Below are positions 44,281 to 58,400 of a stretch of DNA of 64,000 nt, piece after piece; position 1 is the first letter of the stretch; each line of letters opens with the position of its first letter. The stretch is from Fratercula arctica (Eukaryota; Chordata; Aves; Charadriiformes; Alcidae). The DNA is taken from contig CANTUZ010000011.1 of assembly GCA_947846985.1 (NCBI GenBank), positions 28,115,589 to 28,179,588 on the forward strand, in the 5' to 3' direction. The position numbers and the translations under genes were made by a program. Below the pieces are notes generated by a model, which worked only from the letters and a program-made list of their open reading frames with translations, was not told the DNA's origin and ran no database searches.

Positions 44281-47200
44281 AAACAAAAACATCTGATAGA
44301 AATCAAATGTTATTTTGCTAACTGCAAAGTTAATTTCCCCTCAGAAGTCCTTCTTTTTAATTATAAAACCCACATAACCCATTTCCTTTGGTGTGCAGAA
44401 AGGTGTGTAATTAAACTATCAGCGTAATACCTTTCTACATGTAAAACCTGCACTTATGAACTTTAACTGCTGAATAAAAACTCCTATTACATGACCATTA
44501 AGTATTATGAATAAAGCAAGTCATTGTAGTACTTGATTAATTTTTATGCACTAACCATTGTGTTCAGCACAAGTTTGGTTTCTGTAGGTGTCCTCTCAGT
44601 TGTCCCGGTGGCCCAGCCATCTTCACCCAGGGCTAAGGCTGCGCTGCATCTCTCCCTGCTTTTCTCCTGGCCTGGGAAACTCCCCAAGGCGATGTGCCCT
44701 TTCTGTGGTCACCACGGCAGAGGAATGAGCTTTGCCCTGTTTCTGTAATGTCTCCATCACGGCATGGATGGTGAAGGGGCAGAAGGTGTCAGTGGGGAGG
44801 ACCAGGTCCCCTCTGCGGGAGAACTGTGCAGAGCTGAGCCCCGACCCACTCGTCACATCTCTGGGTGGACTGGGGACTTACTCACAGATGTGTATGTTTA
44901 ACTAATAAAGGACACCTGATTTGGTCTTCTTCCATGCATTCAGCAGACCCTCAGAGGAGAACATCTCCATGCTGCTCATACCTTCTCTTTTCTAGGATCC
45001 CAGAAGCTTTGCTTTATATGTGGTACCCACAGCCCTGGTCCTCCCAGAAATGCGTCCTCTGTGTATCAGCATCTTGCCAAGCAAAGTGGGAAGGCAAAAA
45101 TAAATATCCCAGCTAAAATCCACCACTCCAAAATCTTAATTGACAGCAAGATGGAATGTGCCAAGATGCTGAGGAGGATTTTATGGCGCTGGTCCTGGCT
45201 GCCGAGGAGCCTGCACTTGGCAGCCAAGAGGGCATCTCCCGTCCTATGTGTGAACCTTCAGGTCCCCAGGCCATTATTCACCAGTTCCTCACAGCCACAT
45301 TCCCATACGCTGTGTGATGGTTCTATTGAGACTGATCTTTGACACCTGGAGTCAGGAAGTTTAGCTCAGTTATAATCGATAGCATTTCCAGCGCTTGGAA
45401 ATCTGCACTAACCACTCGAGGCAGCCAGGCTGCATTATGTCCTTGTCATATGTATATATTTGCATGTTCATTAGCCGTGTAGTAGCACAGCTGTATGTGG
45501 TTTCATTTAGCTTTTAATTATCTTCTTTGGGTTGGTGTTTTCATCTCCACCAGACTTAGCAAAGAAAAGAAAAAAATCACTTAGGCAAAATAAATGCTGC
45601 TGAGCAGGTCTGGGGCAGGGACTTCTATTTCCTTGTGCATCCTACTGTTCCCTTGCAAAAGAGATGTTTGGTTCAAAAGTTCCAACAAATTAATAATAAA
45701 TCTGTCTCTTCGTTTTCCCCATCGTATGCTTATCTTATTCAGGTGGTTGTGGGTGTAATTTTTCATTTGCAGCAGGTGGCTGTTTACATATTAGATAAAC
45801 TCCATCCTTACGATCCTTGGCATGGATGTTTGTATTTGCTCCAACAGCTGCTGTTCCAGCCCTCGCTCGCGCACGGATCAAGGCATCCTCCTCTTTTGAT
45901 GGAAATGACTCATACCTCGGATGAGCTGAAACAAAAAAATACCATGCTCAGCTGCAGACACCTGCATTCATGTGCTGGGTTTAAAAGTTAGGATGTGGGT
46001 TCTAGCTAATTTTATTCTCTTCAGGTTCTTATACCACACCCTTTATTTTGGTTTCTGAGAAATTTCCATCAGTAAGAACAAAACAAGGTGACTAATATCT
46101 GCGTGAACTTTCTTCTCCTTTCCTTCACCCTCCTCCCCCTCCCCCCCGCCACATGCACAAAGAGAAAAATTATGTGATTTATTTCTTTCACCTCAATTAC
46201 TTGTAACAAGGCCAGCCCTAACGCACTCCGCTTTGTTTCACTGGCTCGCGGGGTCAAAGGCTCAGGGGTCATCTTTGGTTTAGCAAGTGGCGAGGTTATC
46301 TGCAGCTTTGCTGCTCTGCAGGGTGAACTGGGGTGCGATGCTGAGACACCCCCCCCGCCCCTCCCCGTACGCTCCTGTCCCTTGTGTGAACAGCATCAAG
46401 GTCCAGAAGACGCCTTGATGGAGAGGCCACTCTTTTATTTCACAGCAGTGAAAATGAGAACAGAGCTTTTTTAATACGTGGTGACTTAAAAGCAGCCATG
46501 GAGAGGAATGGAGCTGGAGGGTGGTGGCTGTCCCCGTTGCTGGAGCCAGCTGCTCACCGCAGAACGGTTCTTGTAGAGCAAAACACAACGAAGTACCCCC
46601 AGCACCACAGGATGGGGATAAGTGTCTCAGCACAGCCAGCTCTGAAATTACAGATTTGTGTTTTTTCCTCTTACAAACATAGCACAGTAGGAACACAGGC
46701 ATGCCAAGGGCCTAGAAGTCCTCCACTGCTGGCTAGCTCGTGGGGATGTGGACCTCTCCATGGCTAATGGAGGGTATCACTGGACTTCAGTAGGCCAATA
46801 CAGTGCCCACCTGCCCGGTTTGCTGAGCAGCTTGTGCTCGTTAAAAGAGCTCCTCACCTCAGCTCAGGGTGAAAGTCACCACTGGGTAGGCAGTGTCCAC
46901 CAGTACAGACAGATTGGTCTACCTTCATCCTTATCGTAGGTGATGCCTAACAGCCTCTCACGGTTGAGCAGAGCACATATGTGGTTGATGAGCTGAAACA
47001 AGCCCTGCCTGGCTCTTTCAGTGACGGCGACTGGCATTTTACTGCCCTTGACTTTTTTTTCTTTTCTTCTTTGTTAAAGGAACGGGGCATATTCAGTGCC
47101 GATGAAAGAAGGCACAACTTCACTGGAGCCAACGGTACTGTTTTCCTGCTACACCAATGGTTTATTTGGGGAAGAATTCCCAAGTGCCTGTTGGGGAATT

Positions 47201-49449
47201 GGAGCCAGGCTGCCGGGAGCAGATGTTGTCTTATCAAAGGGCGATAATTGTTCATGAATTAGACTCCTCCACATCACCTTCCTCCTGCAGACCCAGAGTA
47301 ATGGCTGGAGCAAGCCCCGTCTTCTCCGCTTGCCATTGCGGGAGCCTTCCTGCAGCAGGGGAAATATACTTTTATAGTTTGCTTACCTTGACACTTCAAA
47401 CATTTTCCCAGCAAGCTGAAGGTGTAATTAAATGACATGCCAGATGCCAGTGCGCGTTACATTATACCACCTCTCAGCTGGGCTAGCAAAAAGGAATGAA
47501 AGGAGCCTTAAGACAGCTCTCCTATAGATAGTTATTATCTCTTTTCGATAAAGAATGGGTAAGGTTGAGCAAAATGTCAGTAAACCTGTAATTTTCTAGC
47601 CTTTCGGTTACCTCTGTTCTTCTGATCCACCAGTGATGTGAAGTTTTGTTGTACTTTGTTCCGTCAATTATGGCATCTCTCCAAGAAGGCGGCAGGCGCA
47701 TGTGTCACATATGCATATTTATGATAAGGTATGTTCTGATCTTCCTGTTGTGCCTGAAACCAGGTGTTCTGGGCCTTCTGAGGAAGGTGTGCAGCACGGC
47801 ATCTTTAGGGCAACAAAGCTTTTGGGGCAAAGCTCTTTAGCTGTGGGCTAAAAAAACCTAAAGCTCATTGGGAAAATGACAGCAAGAATTCATAACTTCA
47901 ACCTTTAAGAAATCAAACTATTTTTGTAACTTTAATATGTTTTCTAGAACATACTTGCTTCCTTCATTGTATCTACTACCTCAGAAGATGGATCTGGTGT
48001 GTCTCTTGGCTGTTGCACTCAGGTTTTAAACCGCTGGGTTTCCAGCTTTGCAGGACACCAGCCCAGTTCTCGGGGAGACAAGATGTTGGCTGTCACAAGA
48101 CAAACTTGCCAATGAGATTTATTTACTTACTTGGAAGTGGAAATGTTATTTTAATAATCCAGCCAGCACGGGAGTGGAGGTGTTGGACATCATACTCATC
48201 GCTGGCTGAAGAAGGGGTTGCTGTAGCATCTTGTGGTCCTCTCTCTGCTGGCGAGGGGTGCTCTGCATGGAGGGCAGGAGACCGAGCTGGGGAAGGAGAG
48301 GATGGCAGGAGCAGGGGCTGGTTTTGAGGTGTTTTTTTTGTTTTGGAAAACCCAAACCTTGATAATTCATCATCTAGGTGTTTATATTTATCAAGAGCAT
48401 GGGAGTCATGCTGTTTTAATACCAGCATTTTTAACAGGTTGACGATGACCTCTTGCCATCTGGAGAGCCAACGACACTGGCCAGCCCCGGCTGGAGCTGA
48501 ACTAGAGCACTGAATCCACCAGCTGCCGGCGAGGCTCCCCTCTGCTTTTTGGGGGTGAGACGTTTCATTTGACAGAAGAAAGCAACAGCCTGAAACTTCC
48601 GCACGCTGTCAGTTCAGCCTGTGCAGGGCACTTCTTTCAGAAGTCAGGCGTGCTCATAATTAAAGATTAATTTACTAGCACTAAAACCAAAGCTTTCCTC
48701 AAAGTCTACTGTCAACAGACATGCTCCCTTTCAGTGACATTTGCATTTCTAATTGGGACTGCTTATTACCAGGAAGTCTCTGCAGCTGAGATTTAATTTT
48801 ATATATTTGCCGGTTGTCCTCTTAAACCAGTGCTCTGCAACTGATATTACCTACTCTCGCTTGCCGTGTGTGTGTGTGTTTGTGCCTGTGAGTGGGCACA
48901 ATTTCACTCCACCAGATGGGCCTGAGCATATGCACGCCGGGGAAACCACCATGTGCATCGAGACGATGGCTTGTCAGTGAGAAACGCTGAAAAGGTCAGT
49001 CCATATAGAGAGGCCAGATGTGTAGAGGAGCAAGATCAGAAATGGAGAAGGCCAACTCTCTGCTTTTGTGCTGTGGTTAATGCTTTCTTTGTCCTCTCAA
49101 ACTGCGACATTTCTACTTCGGAAGATAAGTTCAGGCTCTTACAAATTTTAACAGAGATGTGAATCACTTTCCTTCTCTAATTTACTGATTAATTTATTAA
49201 TTTTTTTTGTCCTTGAAGAACTGCTATTAAGAAATGTGTTTAACAAGTTATAGCATACCGTTTAGTTCCCTTGTCATCAGAAATTGTAAATAAGAGCGTT
49301 TCTATGGCATGGCCCTCCCCATCCCTCTAAGTCTTGCTTTGGTGCATGGATCAAAACCGCCGCGGGCAAAGCCCCGTACACACACTGTGAGAGAGAGAGA
49401 CGGTGCCTGCCCAGAAGAACTTGCTGCTGGAATAGGCAGGAGAGAACGG
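44281..49449. other. Intergenic stretch, no gene seen
   Basis: AT-rich at 44280-44560 and mixed elsewhere. A CTCF-like core GCAGCAGGTGGC lies at 45769-45780. C-rich runs are near 46135-46150 and 46350-46370. The open frames are shorter than 141 codons with no recognisable domain. Confidence 0.75.
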
Positions 49450-49600
49450 AAATATTATTATTCCTCTTTAACAGATGGGAAATCAAGGCGCAGAGAGTTG
49501 AAGAGGCTTGCCAAAAGTCAGACAGAAATCTGAAAACAGCCAGGAACCGAATCCAGGTCTGCTGAGACTCAGGCCAGTGCCTTAATCACTCATCTCTTCA
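49450..49600 (-). mobile_element. Ancient MIR-type (tRNA/CORE) SINE fossil
   Basis: The minus strand resembles the MIR consensus in order. It has a tRNA-like head (GTGATTAAGGCACTGGCC), then CCTGGATTCGGTTCC (diverged B box), GACTTTTGGCAAGC, CTCTCTGCGCCTTGATTTCC, and CATCTGTTAAAGAGG followed by AATAATAAT. MIR elements were active in early amniotes, so this copy is old. Confidence 0.8.
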
Positions 49601-52600
49601 TAGATTTTATTTCTGCAGTTAATTGAGTTATTCACCAGGACAAACTACGAAATTTCTGCCTCTAGCTATAGTGCCAGTGCTCATATATCCTCTTCTACCC
49701 CACACATAATTCCTTTCTGTTTTTTTCCCCTGTATGTGGCAAGCAGCCTCTCTTGTCCTCCTACTGCTTAGGAAGGTACTCTGCAAAGCTCCGCCATCAT
49801 TTCTGTACTCCAGCCCTGACCTTCCTCACAAACAAATTCCCTTCTTCTTTTCCAACTTCCATCCGATTTGCCCACAGCCTTGTGACAATTCGTGTCTGGT
49901 GCTGGAAGCACCATAACTGTCTGTAGAGCTGTGAATAACTCCTGAATTGAGATGCTCGGTCCCCTGGGAAGGAGGGATTTGTGGGTACCACCCTGGTCCC
50001 AACCCACACGCATCCCAGCCCAAAGCCTGGCCGCAAACCCCTGCACGCAGCTCCGTGCTGGAGAAGCCCAGGGCGTAAGCAAAGAGCTTATGCAAATCCT
50101 CTCCTATCCATCACGAAAGAGAGTCCTTCATACTTCAGAAACGATGGGAGAAACAATCTATCGATATTCTGTAATGAGCATAAATGCCCTTTATAAATTG
50201 TTTCCCTTTTATTGACTCTAAAGCAAATGTAGCCGTGAATGCTGTACATTAATACATTTTATACCTTCTAATGGTTTGATGGCCTCATATATCCAGTAAC
50301 GCTGAGAATAATCATTAGATTGTAAGGAGTGCAAAATATGTTTTATCACTTGAAAATGGAATTCCTTCTTGAAAGGTAAAACCAGTGGTAGATCATTGAT
50401 TTGAAAGGTCAGGGTTAAAAAGCTTATTAACGACTGGGTTAAGCTCTAGTAAAACTCTTTGTTTTACTCAGCTGTATGAAGCATTTAGCTAAGTGAGACT
50501 CTTCATTAGGACATTAGTGCTTTTATACTCGCTGTGTAAGGTAAAATCAGTAATTTCCAGCTTATGTTCAGGAAAAAGGCATTGCAAGTAGCACATACTC
50601 CTCCAAAGAACACTGAGCGACATGTGGCCATGGGGACAATGGAAAACGACTGCTGCAGAGTCCGGGGATGGGGGACAGCAATCCCTGCCCCTCCCTGTCC
50701 TGTGCTGGGGACCCCTGAGCAAGCGTTGGCCAAGCAGATCTATCACACAGCACAGCAGACTGCTGGGTAGAAATACTAGCTTGGGTCCCAGAAGCCATAT
50801 AGTTATGTCAGGATGCCACAGCGCTGAGTTAATTAGCCCCAACTCCCTACAGGGCTTTAGATTAGCTGAAGCACTGGGTTCACGGGGGTGCAATGCTGCC
50901 TGCCTCTGAGACGGGGAGTTTCTGCTGGGGGAAATATGTGTGTGTCCCTCTTGCCAGATCCCTAACAGACACATGAGTCACAGCATGTGGAGAAAGGCTC
51001 TGTATTTTGGGTATGCCAATGGTACCAACGCAATACCCTCGTTACAGCCTTATATCCATCCCAGCCATCACGGGAGCAGATGAACAGTCCAGCGGCGGGG
51101 CAGAGCGGGCCCTTGGCATGGGACGCTGCTCATTGAGAGTGATAAGATTCGTTAGAGGTCACACAACAAATTTGGGGCAGGAGAAAGACTTGTACCTGCT
51201 GGAAGAGCAACTGCTGGCCATCCTTTTCAGCCAGCCCCCAGGCCTGCTGTGCTGGTGGACCTAGAAAAAAAAAGAGTAAGTTTATGAATTGCTTTGTTAA
51301 AGTGAAAAATACCTCAAGGCAGCATGGTATTGCAAGGCAAACATGAACACAAGTGTTCAAGGCGTATGAAAATAAGAAAGGTGGTTACCCAGCAGCACAC
51401 CGCACCGGCTCTGCCCACTTGCCAAAAAAAAAAAAGTGGAAATAATTTGAAATAGTTGTTGGTTGTGGGGGGGTTTTCTTCCTTTCTCAGCCATAGTCTC
51501 TTTAGAGGCCTGACGAGATTGAGGGTGGATGTGATGCAGGAGCACAGAAAGGAGGGATCAGCCGCCTAAATTTAGCATTGCCGTAAACAAGAGCAGATAT
51601 TTTAATCCTGTGCCATAGCGCAGCTGCTGGTAAAGACAAAAAGTCAATGTCAGAAGTGTTTTAAAATAATTTCACACAGCTTAGTTTTACTTTTATTATT
51701 TTACTAATGCAAGGAATGATTGTTTGGTTAATGAAATGCATTGCAGGAGATGACACTAGGGCGAAACGCTGTCTCACAGGCACTGCCACGTGCTGACCAT
51801 CAACTTGGGGCACCTTCCTCTGTGTGACAGCAAAATCTTCTCCTCTTCCTCAGTCCCTCTTTGCTTGGTTGCGTGCTAGCTTTTTAAAACTTTATTTATT
51901 TTTAGCACTTTGAAAAATTCATGCTGCTTTCAAAAAGATCCTTAATGTTTGTCCTCAGCATCTGCTACCTGTTTCTAACAAAAAAGAGAGACCTAAAACT
52001 CTGTCACACTGTATTAAGGCTTTTTAATGTTTTTAATGGAACAAAATAACAATACAGAATATAATACCCATAGCATGAGCTTGGTGCAGCATAATTTCTC
52101 TGGGATACTCAATCCTTTTCATATAAAGCAGCCGTACCAACCCAACCATCGGAACAACTTTAATATTTTACAGTGAAATTAAATCGCAGATTAAAACAGA
52201 TGGTTCGAACATTTCATTACAAGCCGTGGCGCTTATTTGCTGACCATTGGCTGGTATATGTAAACATATAAAAAGCAAAAGAGCCCTTGGATACAAACCA
52301 TACTCTGGCTTAGCTTTTCATTCATGGTTACAGCATGGTTATGAATGTTATGGATCCAGACAGGGTCTTTAAAGGTGCTGAATTCAATTTACTTTCACCG
52401 ATGAAAGGAAGAGGTCATGGAAAGTGCAGAATGGGTGGGAAGAATACAGGGGGTTTGTTAACTGTCCTGCCAATGCATTTCAGTTCACAGCTGGAGGGTC
52501 CGGAGCCTTCTGCATCCTTATGGCACAGAAACCCATCGCCAGCCCCCTGCCATCCGTGGATGCTGCTGGCTCCCACCTGCGCGGCTGCACTCAGAGTTTC

Positions 52601-52850
52601 GCCTGTCGTCCTTGGCTTGTGGCTGTGGGAGAAGGTGCTATGGATTTCTGTGCTCCAGGCCAACCCATGCCTGTGCTTTCATTGCTGACTTTGGCTACCT
52701 CTGCTTCAACTGCCTATTAGAAAACCCTTTAAAAGAATTTAAGATGTAGATTGCCGGTGCTTCCTTATGCCTTTCTTTGCTTATCTGGTCAAAGGGACCA
52801 GTACCTGTTGCACATGGAGGCAGAAAGGTTTAATTAGCCTACAAAAAAGC
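49601..52850. other. Intergenic stretch, no gene seen
   Basis: Mixed sequence with short open frames on both strands (the longest, antisense 50489-50974, has 161 codons and no recognisable domain). A probable MIR fragment sits at about 51130-51205. Confidence 0.75.
51130..51205 (-). mobile_element. Possible MIR-type SINE fragment
   Basis: AGGTCACACAACAAATTTGG followed by GGCAGG and GACTTGTACC matches the middle of an inverted MIR (GGTCACACAGC...GGCAGAG...). It is short and diverged. Confidence 0.4.
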
Positions 52851-53133
52851 TTGTAGTGATAGGATGTAGGGCATGTAGTGACAGCATGAGGGGTAATGGC
52901 TTCAAACTGGAAGAGTGTAGGTTTAGATTGAATCTCAGGAAGAAATTTTTCACTCTGAGGGTGGTGAGCCCCTGGCCCAGGTTGCCCAGAGAAGCTGTGG
53001 CTGCCCCATCCCTGGAGGGGTTCAAGGCCAGGTTGGACGGGGCTTGTGGGAGGTGTCCCTGCCCAGGGTAGGGGGTTGGAACTAGATGATCAGTAAGGTC
53101 CCTTCCAACACAAATCATTTATGATTCTATGAT
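52851..53133 (+). mobile_element. CR1 LINE, 5'-truncated 3' end with internal deletion
   Basis: It has the same CR1 landmarks as 30319-30597: GGGGTAATGGCTTCAAACTG, TTTTTCACTCTGAGGGTGG, CAGGTTGCCCAGAGAAGC, AAGGTCCCTTCCAA and a terminal ATGATTCTATGAT. Between GGACGGGGCTT and GTGGGAGGTG it lacks the roughly 17-20 bases (the AGCAACCTGGT portion) that the other copy has. Confidence 0.95.
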
Positions 53134-55370
53134 TAAATGTTTGCAGACTACTTTGAGGTCACCGGATGAAAATTTGCTTCTTAACTGCAAAGCGTGACCA
53201 TCTGGAGTAAGGAAGAAGACTGTTGTTGAGTAGTCCTTCTAAGGGGTGAGGGTGTGTGTGCCAGCATGTGTTTTGGTAACCTGAACAGGCAGAGAAAAGC
53301 CCAAGGCTGCGACTCGGCTCAGCCAGGGCAGGGTGGGCAGCTCATGCGACAGAGAGGGCAGTGCTATCAGCCCCTCAGACACGCTGTCCTCACCGAACGA
53401 GTTAACTCTGCGCTAAGAGGTATTAAATAAACCCCACACAATTACAGCAGGTATTTCCCCATGTTTCCAATGCTGCGCTCAGAGATGTTGCCCCAGGTAT
53501 TTCATTTTTCAGATATTGTCAAACAAACAGAATTCTACTCTGAAAATAATTATGAACAGATCTATAAATGTATTTAGCTTTGGCAGACCTGAAATGAATA
53601 GATGTTTCTTAAATGTAATTGTGTAAATGCCGTGCCTTCAGACATTTTCCATGCTGGTTAGTGCTGGGTTAGAGAAAGTGTAGGGACTTTAGGAAGTCAA
53701 AACTTCATTCTGCACGTCTCCGTAGGCAGCATGGTGAGCCAAGGGTATTCTGTTTTACCTCTGCTTCATGACACAGTAACATCATGAGGCAATATTAGCA
53801 CCCAGGGAGAACACAGTGTGTGCGTTACAACCTTGCGTACGGATTAGGAGAGAAAACATGTCCCCATTCGTTGTTGGTGTGTCTGGAAATCCCAGTCAGT
53901 ATCTCTGTCCCAAAGAGTTGAATGTGAAAGAGCCTGGGCTCATGGCGTCCAAAGAACTGGAAAATAAATTTAAGTTTTCCTAGCTTTAGGGGAAAAAATT
54001 AAAGCTATGGTGCTACCAGGGCGATATCTTAATTCCTTGACTAGTACATTACTGGGCTTGCTGGGAGCCCTGGTTACGGTACTGTGAGCTGCTTCACCAT
54101 CGCTGGTATAGTCCGTATCACCCCAGGCCTTAGAAATAATGGACATCAATCATACAGGACAGTGCAGGGCCTCATTTCTCACACTGGGACTCAAATCTTG
54201 AAGCAACAATGTGCAAAGACACGTTCACAGGTGTCTACATCTGCTTCAGAATTTAAACCCTAGTCCTACAAGGGCTTTAAGAAAATGAGCATCTAAAGAT
54301 GCTTCCCCAAAGTACAGGGGAAGGCATTAGCTGGAGAGGATCACCTTTTTGTGACACTGTTCTTTTAGGATCATAGCTACATCTTCAGACGCATAGTCCT
54401 TGATCATTGTGTGTTAAAGGTATGATGCAGAAGAGGTTGCTCATATAATAGCATATTATTGACAACAAACTAGAAGAGACATTTAAAAAAAAAATCTTAC
54501 AATGCATGCTTAAAAGTGTAAAAAAAAAAAAAAAAAAAGGAATTGTATTTTTAAAAATCAGTATTTATCAATAGTCCTGGGCTATAACTGGGGATTCACA
54601 GCATGGATGCTGAAAGAATGGAGACAGCGTTGTAATGAAAAAAGCGTATCCATCATCAACAATACAATTCTTACTGTGACCTAAGGTCAGGTTTGTACAG
54701 TTACACCAGATGTTAGATTTCAACCGTTCTTTGAAATGAAGAAACACAATGGTTACTATTCCTGTAGTGTTGTGGATTTCATTAAACAACAGGTTTATCT
54801 TTCAGCTTCAAAATGTAGAGCAAGATTAGGATATTCTAACATTTAGGTTTCAGAAAGACCCAGTAAGCATAACGTAAAGTAGGACTGGGGCGCTATGGAA
54901 AAAAAAATATACCTATTTTGAATGCAACAGCCAGCTTTTTCCGGTGGCAAAATTCAGAGACAGTGATGCGAAGAGCGAAAGCAGCGCATGGAGTAAGTAG
55001 CTCTGACGGCGTAGCTGTGCCTAAAGCAGCCCAGGAAAGGGTGTGCGTGTCCCCCGGGACGCGCAGCCCTGAGGCACTGGGGAGAGCAGGCGCGGGGCCC
55101 GCGTCTCTCCTCTCCTCTTCCTTCTCAAGCTATCGCAGCAGCGTGGGGCCATCGTTAGAGGAGCCGAGCCTAAAAGGTGGCTGGAATTGCTTAGGATTTC
55201 CTTTGGTCATCCCCCCGGACTAGACTGCTACAGCCCCGGCTGCTCCCCTCCCTCACCTCTGAGCTCAGCCCGTCTCTCCAAATAGGAGACATTACCCTGC
55301 AACACTGGCCTCTCTTTTACCTTATTTGCTGTATTTCAGGTCCCTTAGCAGTCACTGTGGGTTTATATAG
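53134..55370. other. Intergenic stretch, no gene seen
   Basis: Unique-looking sequence with an A run near 54521-54538 and a GC-rich, CpG-containing stretch at about 55030-55200. No recognisable product. Confidence 0.75.
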
Positions 55371-55373
55371 AAT

Positions 55374-55492
55374 TCTATGTACAATTTCTTATATACACAT
55401 ATATATACATTTATATATATAAATATAGTATATAATTATTTACATTATATTGTATATAAAAATGTTATACTACATACATACACACACATCTC
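55374..55492. repeat. TA-rich low-complexity repeat
   Basis: Degenerate TATA/ACATA units over about 120 bases, able to form hairpins. Confidence 0.8.
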
Positions 55493-58400
55493 CATAACCT
55501 TAAGAAATGACTGCCACTCTAAAATTACATTCTTATTCATTATTATGAATGAGGATACTTACATTCTCAGGCTGAACAGAGGAGAGAAAAGACAGGCTTG
55601 TAGTTACGAAGAAGCCTTTCGATTGTCTTGTCCTCTGTTTTCTTCACCCCAGGACTTGGTGTTGTTTGTAAACAAGTCCCTGTTTTGGGCAAAGCAGGTG
55701 AGACAGAGGAGCAAGGTCCAGGTCCTGAATTATTTCATTAAAAATTAAAGCTTTATAAAAGTGTACACATTTCATTAACTTCACATTGCAGGCTTTGCAA
55801 ATATTCTAAGGGATGCTAATCTCCTGGCTTTAATTAGATTGAAGGTCTCTTGCAAAGGCTATCATTTTAATATAAAATGAGCTATCTTTTAAGCTTTGTG
55901 AATTAGAAAACAAGAACTCCCATTTTAGATCAACAGTTATACACTGAAACAAAAGAGTTTTGGATTTTTTCGTGAAAAGTTAAGGTTTTTGCACTACCCA
56001 ACGTACAATTGAAAAGCCAGACAGTACATGCATTCTTCACATCCATCTAGGCATATGCTGGACATACATGTGTGTGACGCATCCCAGTTCCACCCCAATA
56101 CTTCCACTAGGTCAGGGCCTTACTGGCGCGTTGGCCCTATCTTGCTCCAATGACTTTCTGCATGACATCAAGTAAGTCGACTTTCAGGAAGAATTGCCCA
56201 GGGTGACCCAAGAGGGACAGTTTTGGAGGGGAGAGGAGCAGGGCAGAAGCTGGGGGTGATGCCTGCGGGACATCCCTCAGCCTCGGTGACACAGGAGCGG
56301 CCTGGCCGTGTGTGTGGGACATCATCTCAGTCCAGCACCGAACGTGTCTTCCTTGCCAGGGACTGCACTGAACTCTCTTAAATCTGCAGTTGTCATCTGC
56401 TCCTGTTCTCCTGCTATTATCCCCTGCTAGGAGACGAATTTTTATATTTCTGACCAAGATCCAATCTTCTTTCCCTTATCAAACATAATGGAAAATGCTG
56501 TAGTTACAGAATAACAAACTCACCTTCTGGATAAATGTCAATCTATTTTTAAGTGTGGGATCAGCTTGGGAGCTGCCCGTGACAGCGCATCACTTCATGC
56601 CAACATGGTGCCCCTTCATTTCTTATTTTGCTCACCTCCAGCCCCCTGCGTTTGGTACCACATCTCCTTGCACGTTGCCCCTTTTCTCTCTTCCTACTCC
56701 ATATGCAAAGGGCCTGATCCTGCCAGCTTTCACGTTAGCTCTTGCACAAAGTGAGCTGATGCAATGCGACTCAGGCGTAGAGCTGGAGCAGTATCTCCAA
56801 TTTAGGTACCTGGATACTCCTGGGTTTATGTGCTGAGCGTTTCTCTTTCAGGCCCAAGCCCTGCTCAGTTGACTTTCAGCTACATCCCTCTAAGTCTAGG
56901 AATTGCTTGTACAGCTGTGCAACCCAGCTCTGTGCAGATTGCTGTTCGACTTTGGGACCCACAAGCTACTTTTGAACTATCTTACTCTGTCTGTTGAGGA
57001 TTGCATTTTGGAGGTGGACACATTATTCTTTATAATCAGACACAGAGTAGGCTGCTTTATGGAATTTGAGTGCAGCGAGAGACTAGCAGAAGCCCCCTTT
57101 ATTTCCACTTGTGGGGAACAGACCTCCAAAAGCATTGCTGCCATTAGATCCAATTTGAACAGCAGTTAATTAAATAGTGATTTTTTTTTTGTTCCTTTCA
57201 GTTGGTCATTCATACCAATTTAGTGTACAGACTCTTCAAAACTAAGAGAGCTAAGCTCCAAGTTTAAATTTAATTAATCAATAATTGTCATTTTTAAACA
57301 ATCCTGATTTATTCAAAATTGACCTCGAGAACAAGAACTGACTCCATTAATGTCTCTGCTTAGCTCTCCGCTGCAGCAGCTCCTTCTGCTGATGGTCTTG
57401 CTGGGCAAGTTTCCTTTAAGAGAACAAAATCCTCAACTTCATTTCTACAGTTCCCTAATTTTGATTCAGAGCCACATCTTTGTTTAAAGGTTTATGTAGA
57501 TAAACCTCAATTTTGTCAATCTCAATTTTGTATAAGAAGTAGGATCAACTTCTAATTTCCAATGTTAAATCCTACGCTCTGCTTTCCACCGCAATATTCT
57601 CAAGATGACTATTCCAGGTTAGATCCCATGCTGGGTTCAACACTTAGAATAAACTAAAGTAACAGTAACTTCATTTATTCATTAAGAACACGGACTTGCT
57701 CTGAAACTGTCTGATATGCAGTGAGCTTTCAAAGTTCAGATTAAAAGGTAGACAACAACGGCATGGACAATAACAATGACATTTGGGACTGCCTGAAATA
57801 CAAATCTGCAGCTTTCCTATTGCTTAAGGACGCACAATAATACAAGGAATCGCTTGTGATAGCCTGTATACGGATGAGGTATGAATGATCTTCCCACAGA
57901 ATGCCCAGCTGCTATGGTAATGGAGTGGTGTTTTAAGCACCCAGCAAGAGGTGAAAACTCATTGGCCATCATATTTTCTTCAGTACACCATCCATCTTAA
58001 GTATATCCTTGATACCACGGCTATACATGCTACCAGAACAGCAGCAGAGTATTAGCACAGCGGTACCAGCCTTGTGGCTGCTGTGCTGCCAGGATGCTGC
58101 CGCTCGTCCTCCTGACGAGCACTGATCCAGGAGGGTGCAAGGGGATGGAGAGAGCCCTGAGCTCCAGCTCTGGCTAGAGGAAACCCCCAACAGACAATCA
58201 GTAAAATACAAGCATTGCATTCCCCTTCTCAGCAAAGTACTGCTAAAAGACAAATATTAAAGCACGCCAGGCATTCGAATATCATTAAGATCGTGAGGAA
58301 TGACCATACTGGAGTAAAACTGAAGTCCATGTAGTGCAATAACCTCTGGGGTTTGGCGCCTAGGAGAGGACGAGGTGGAGAGAGAACACTGCTCAGGCCA

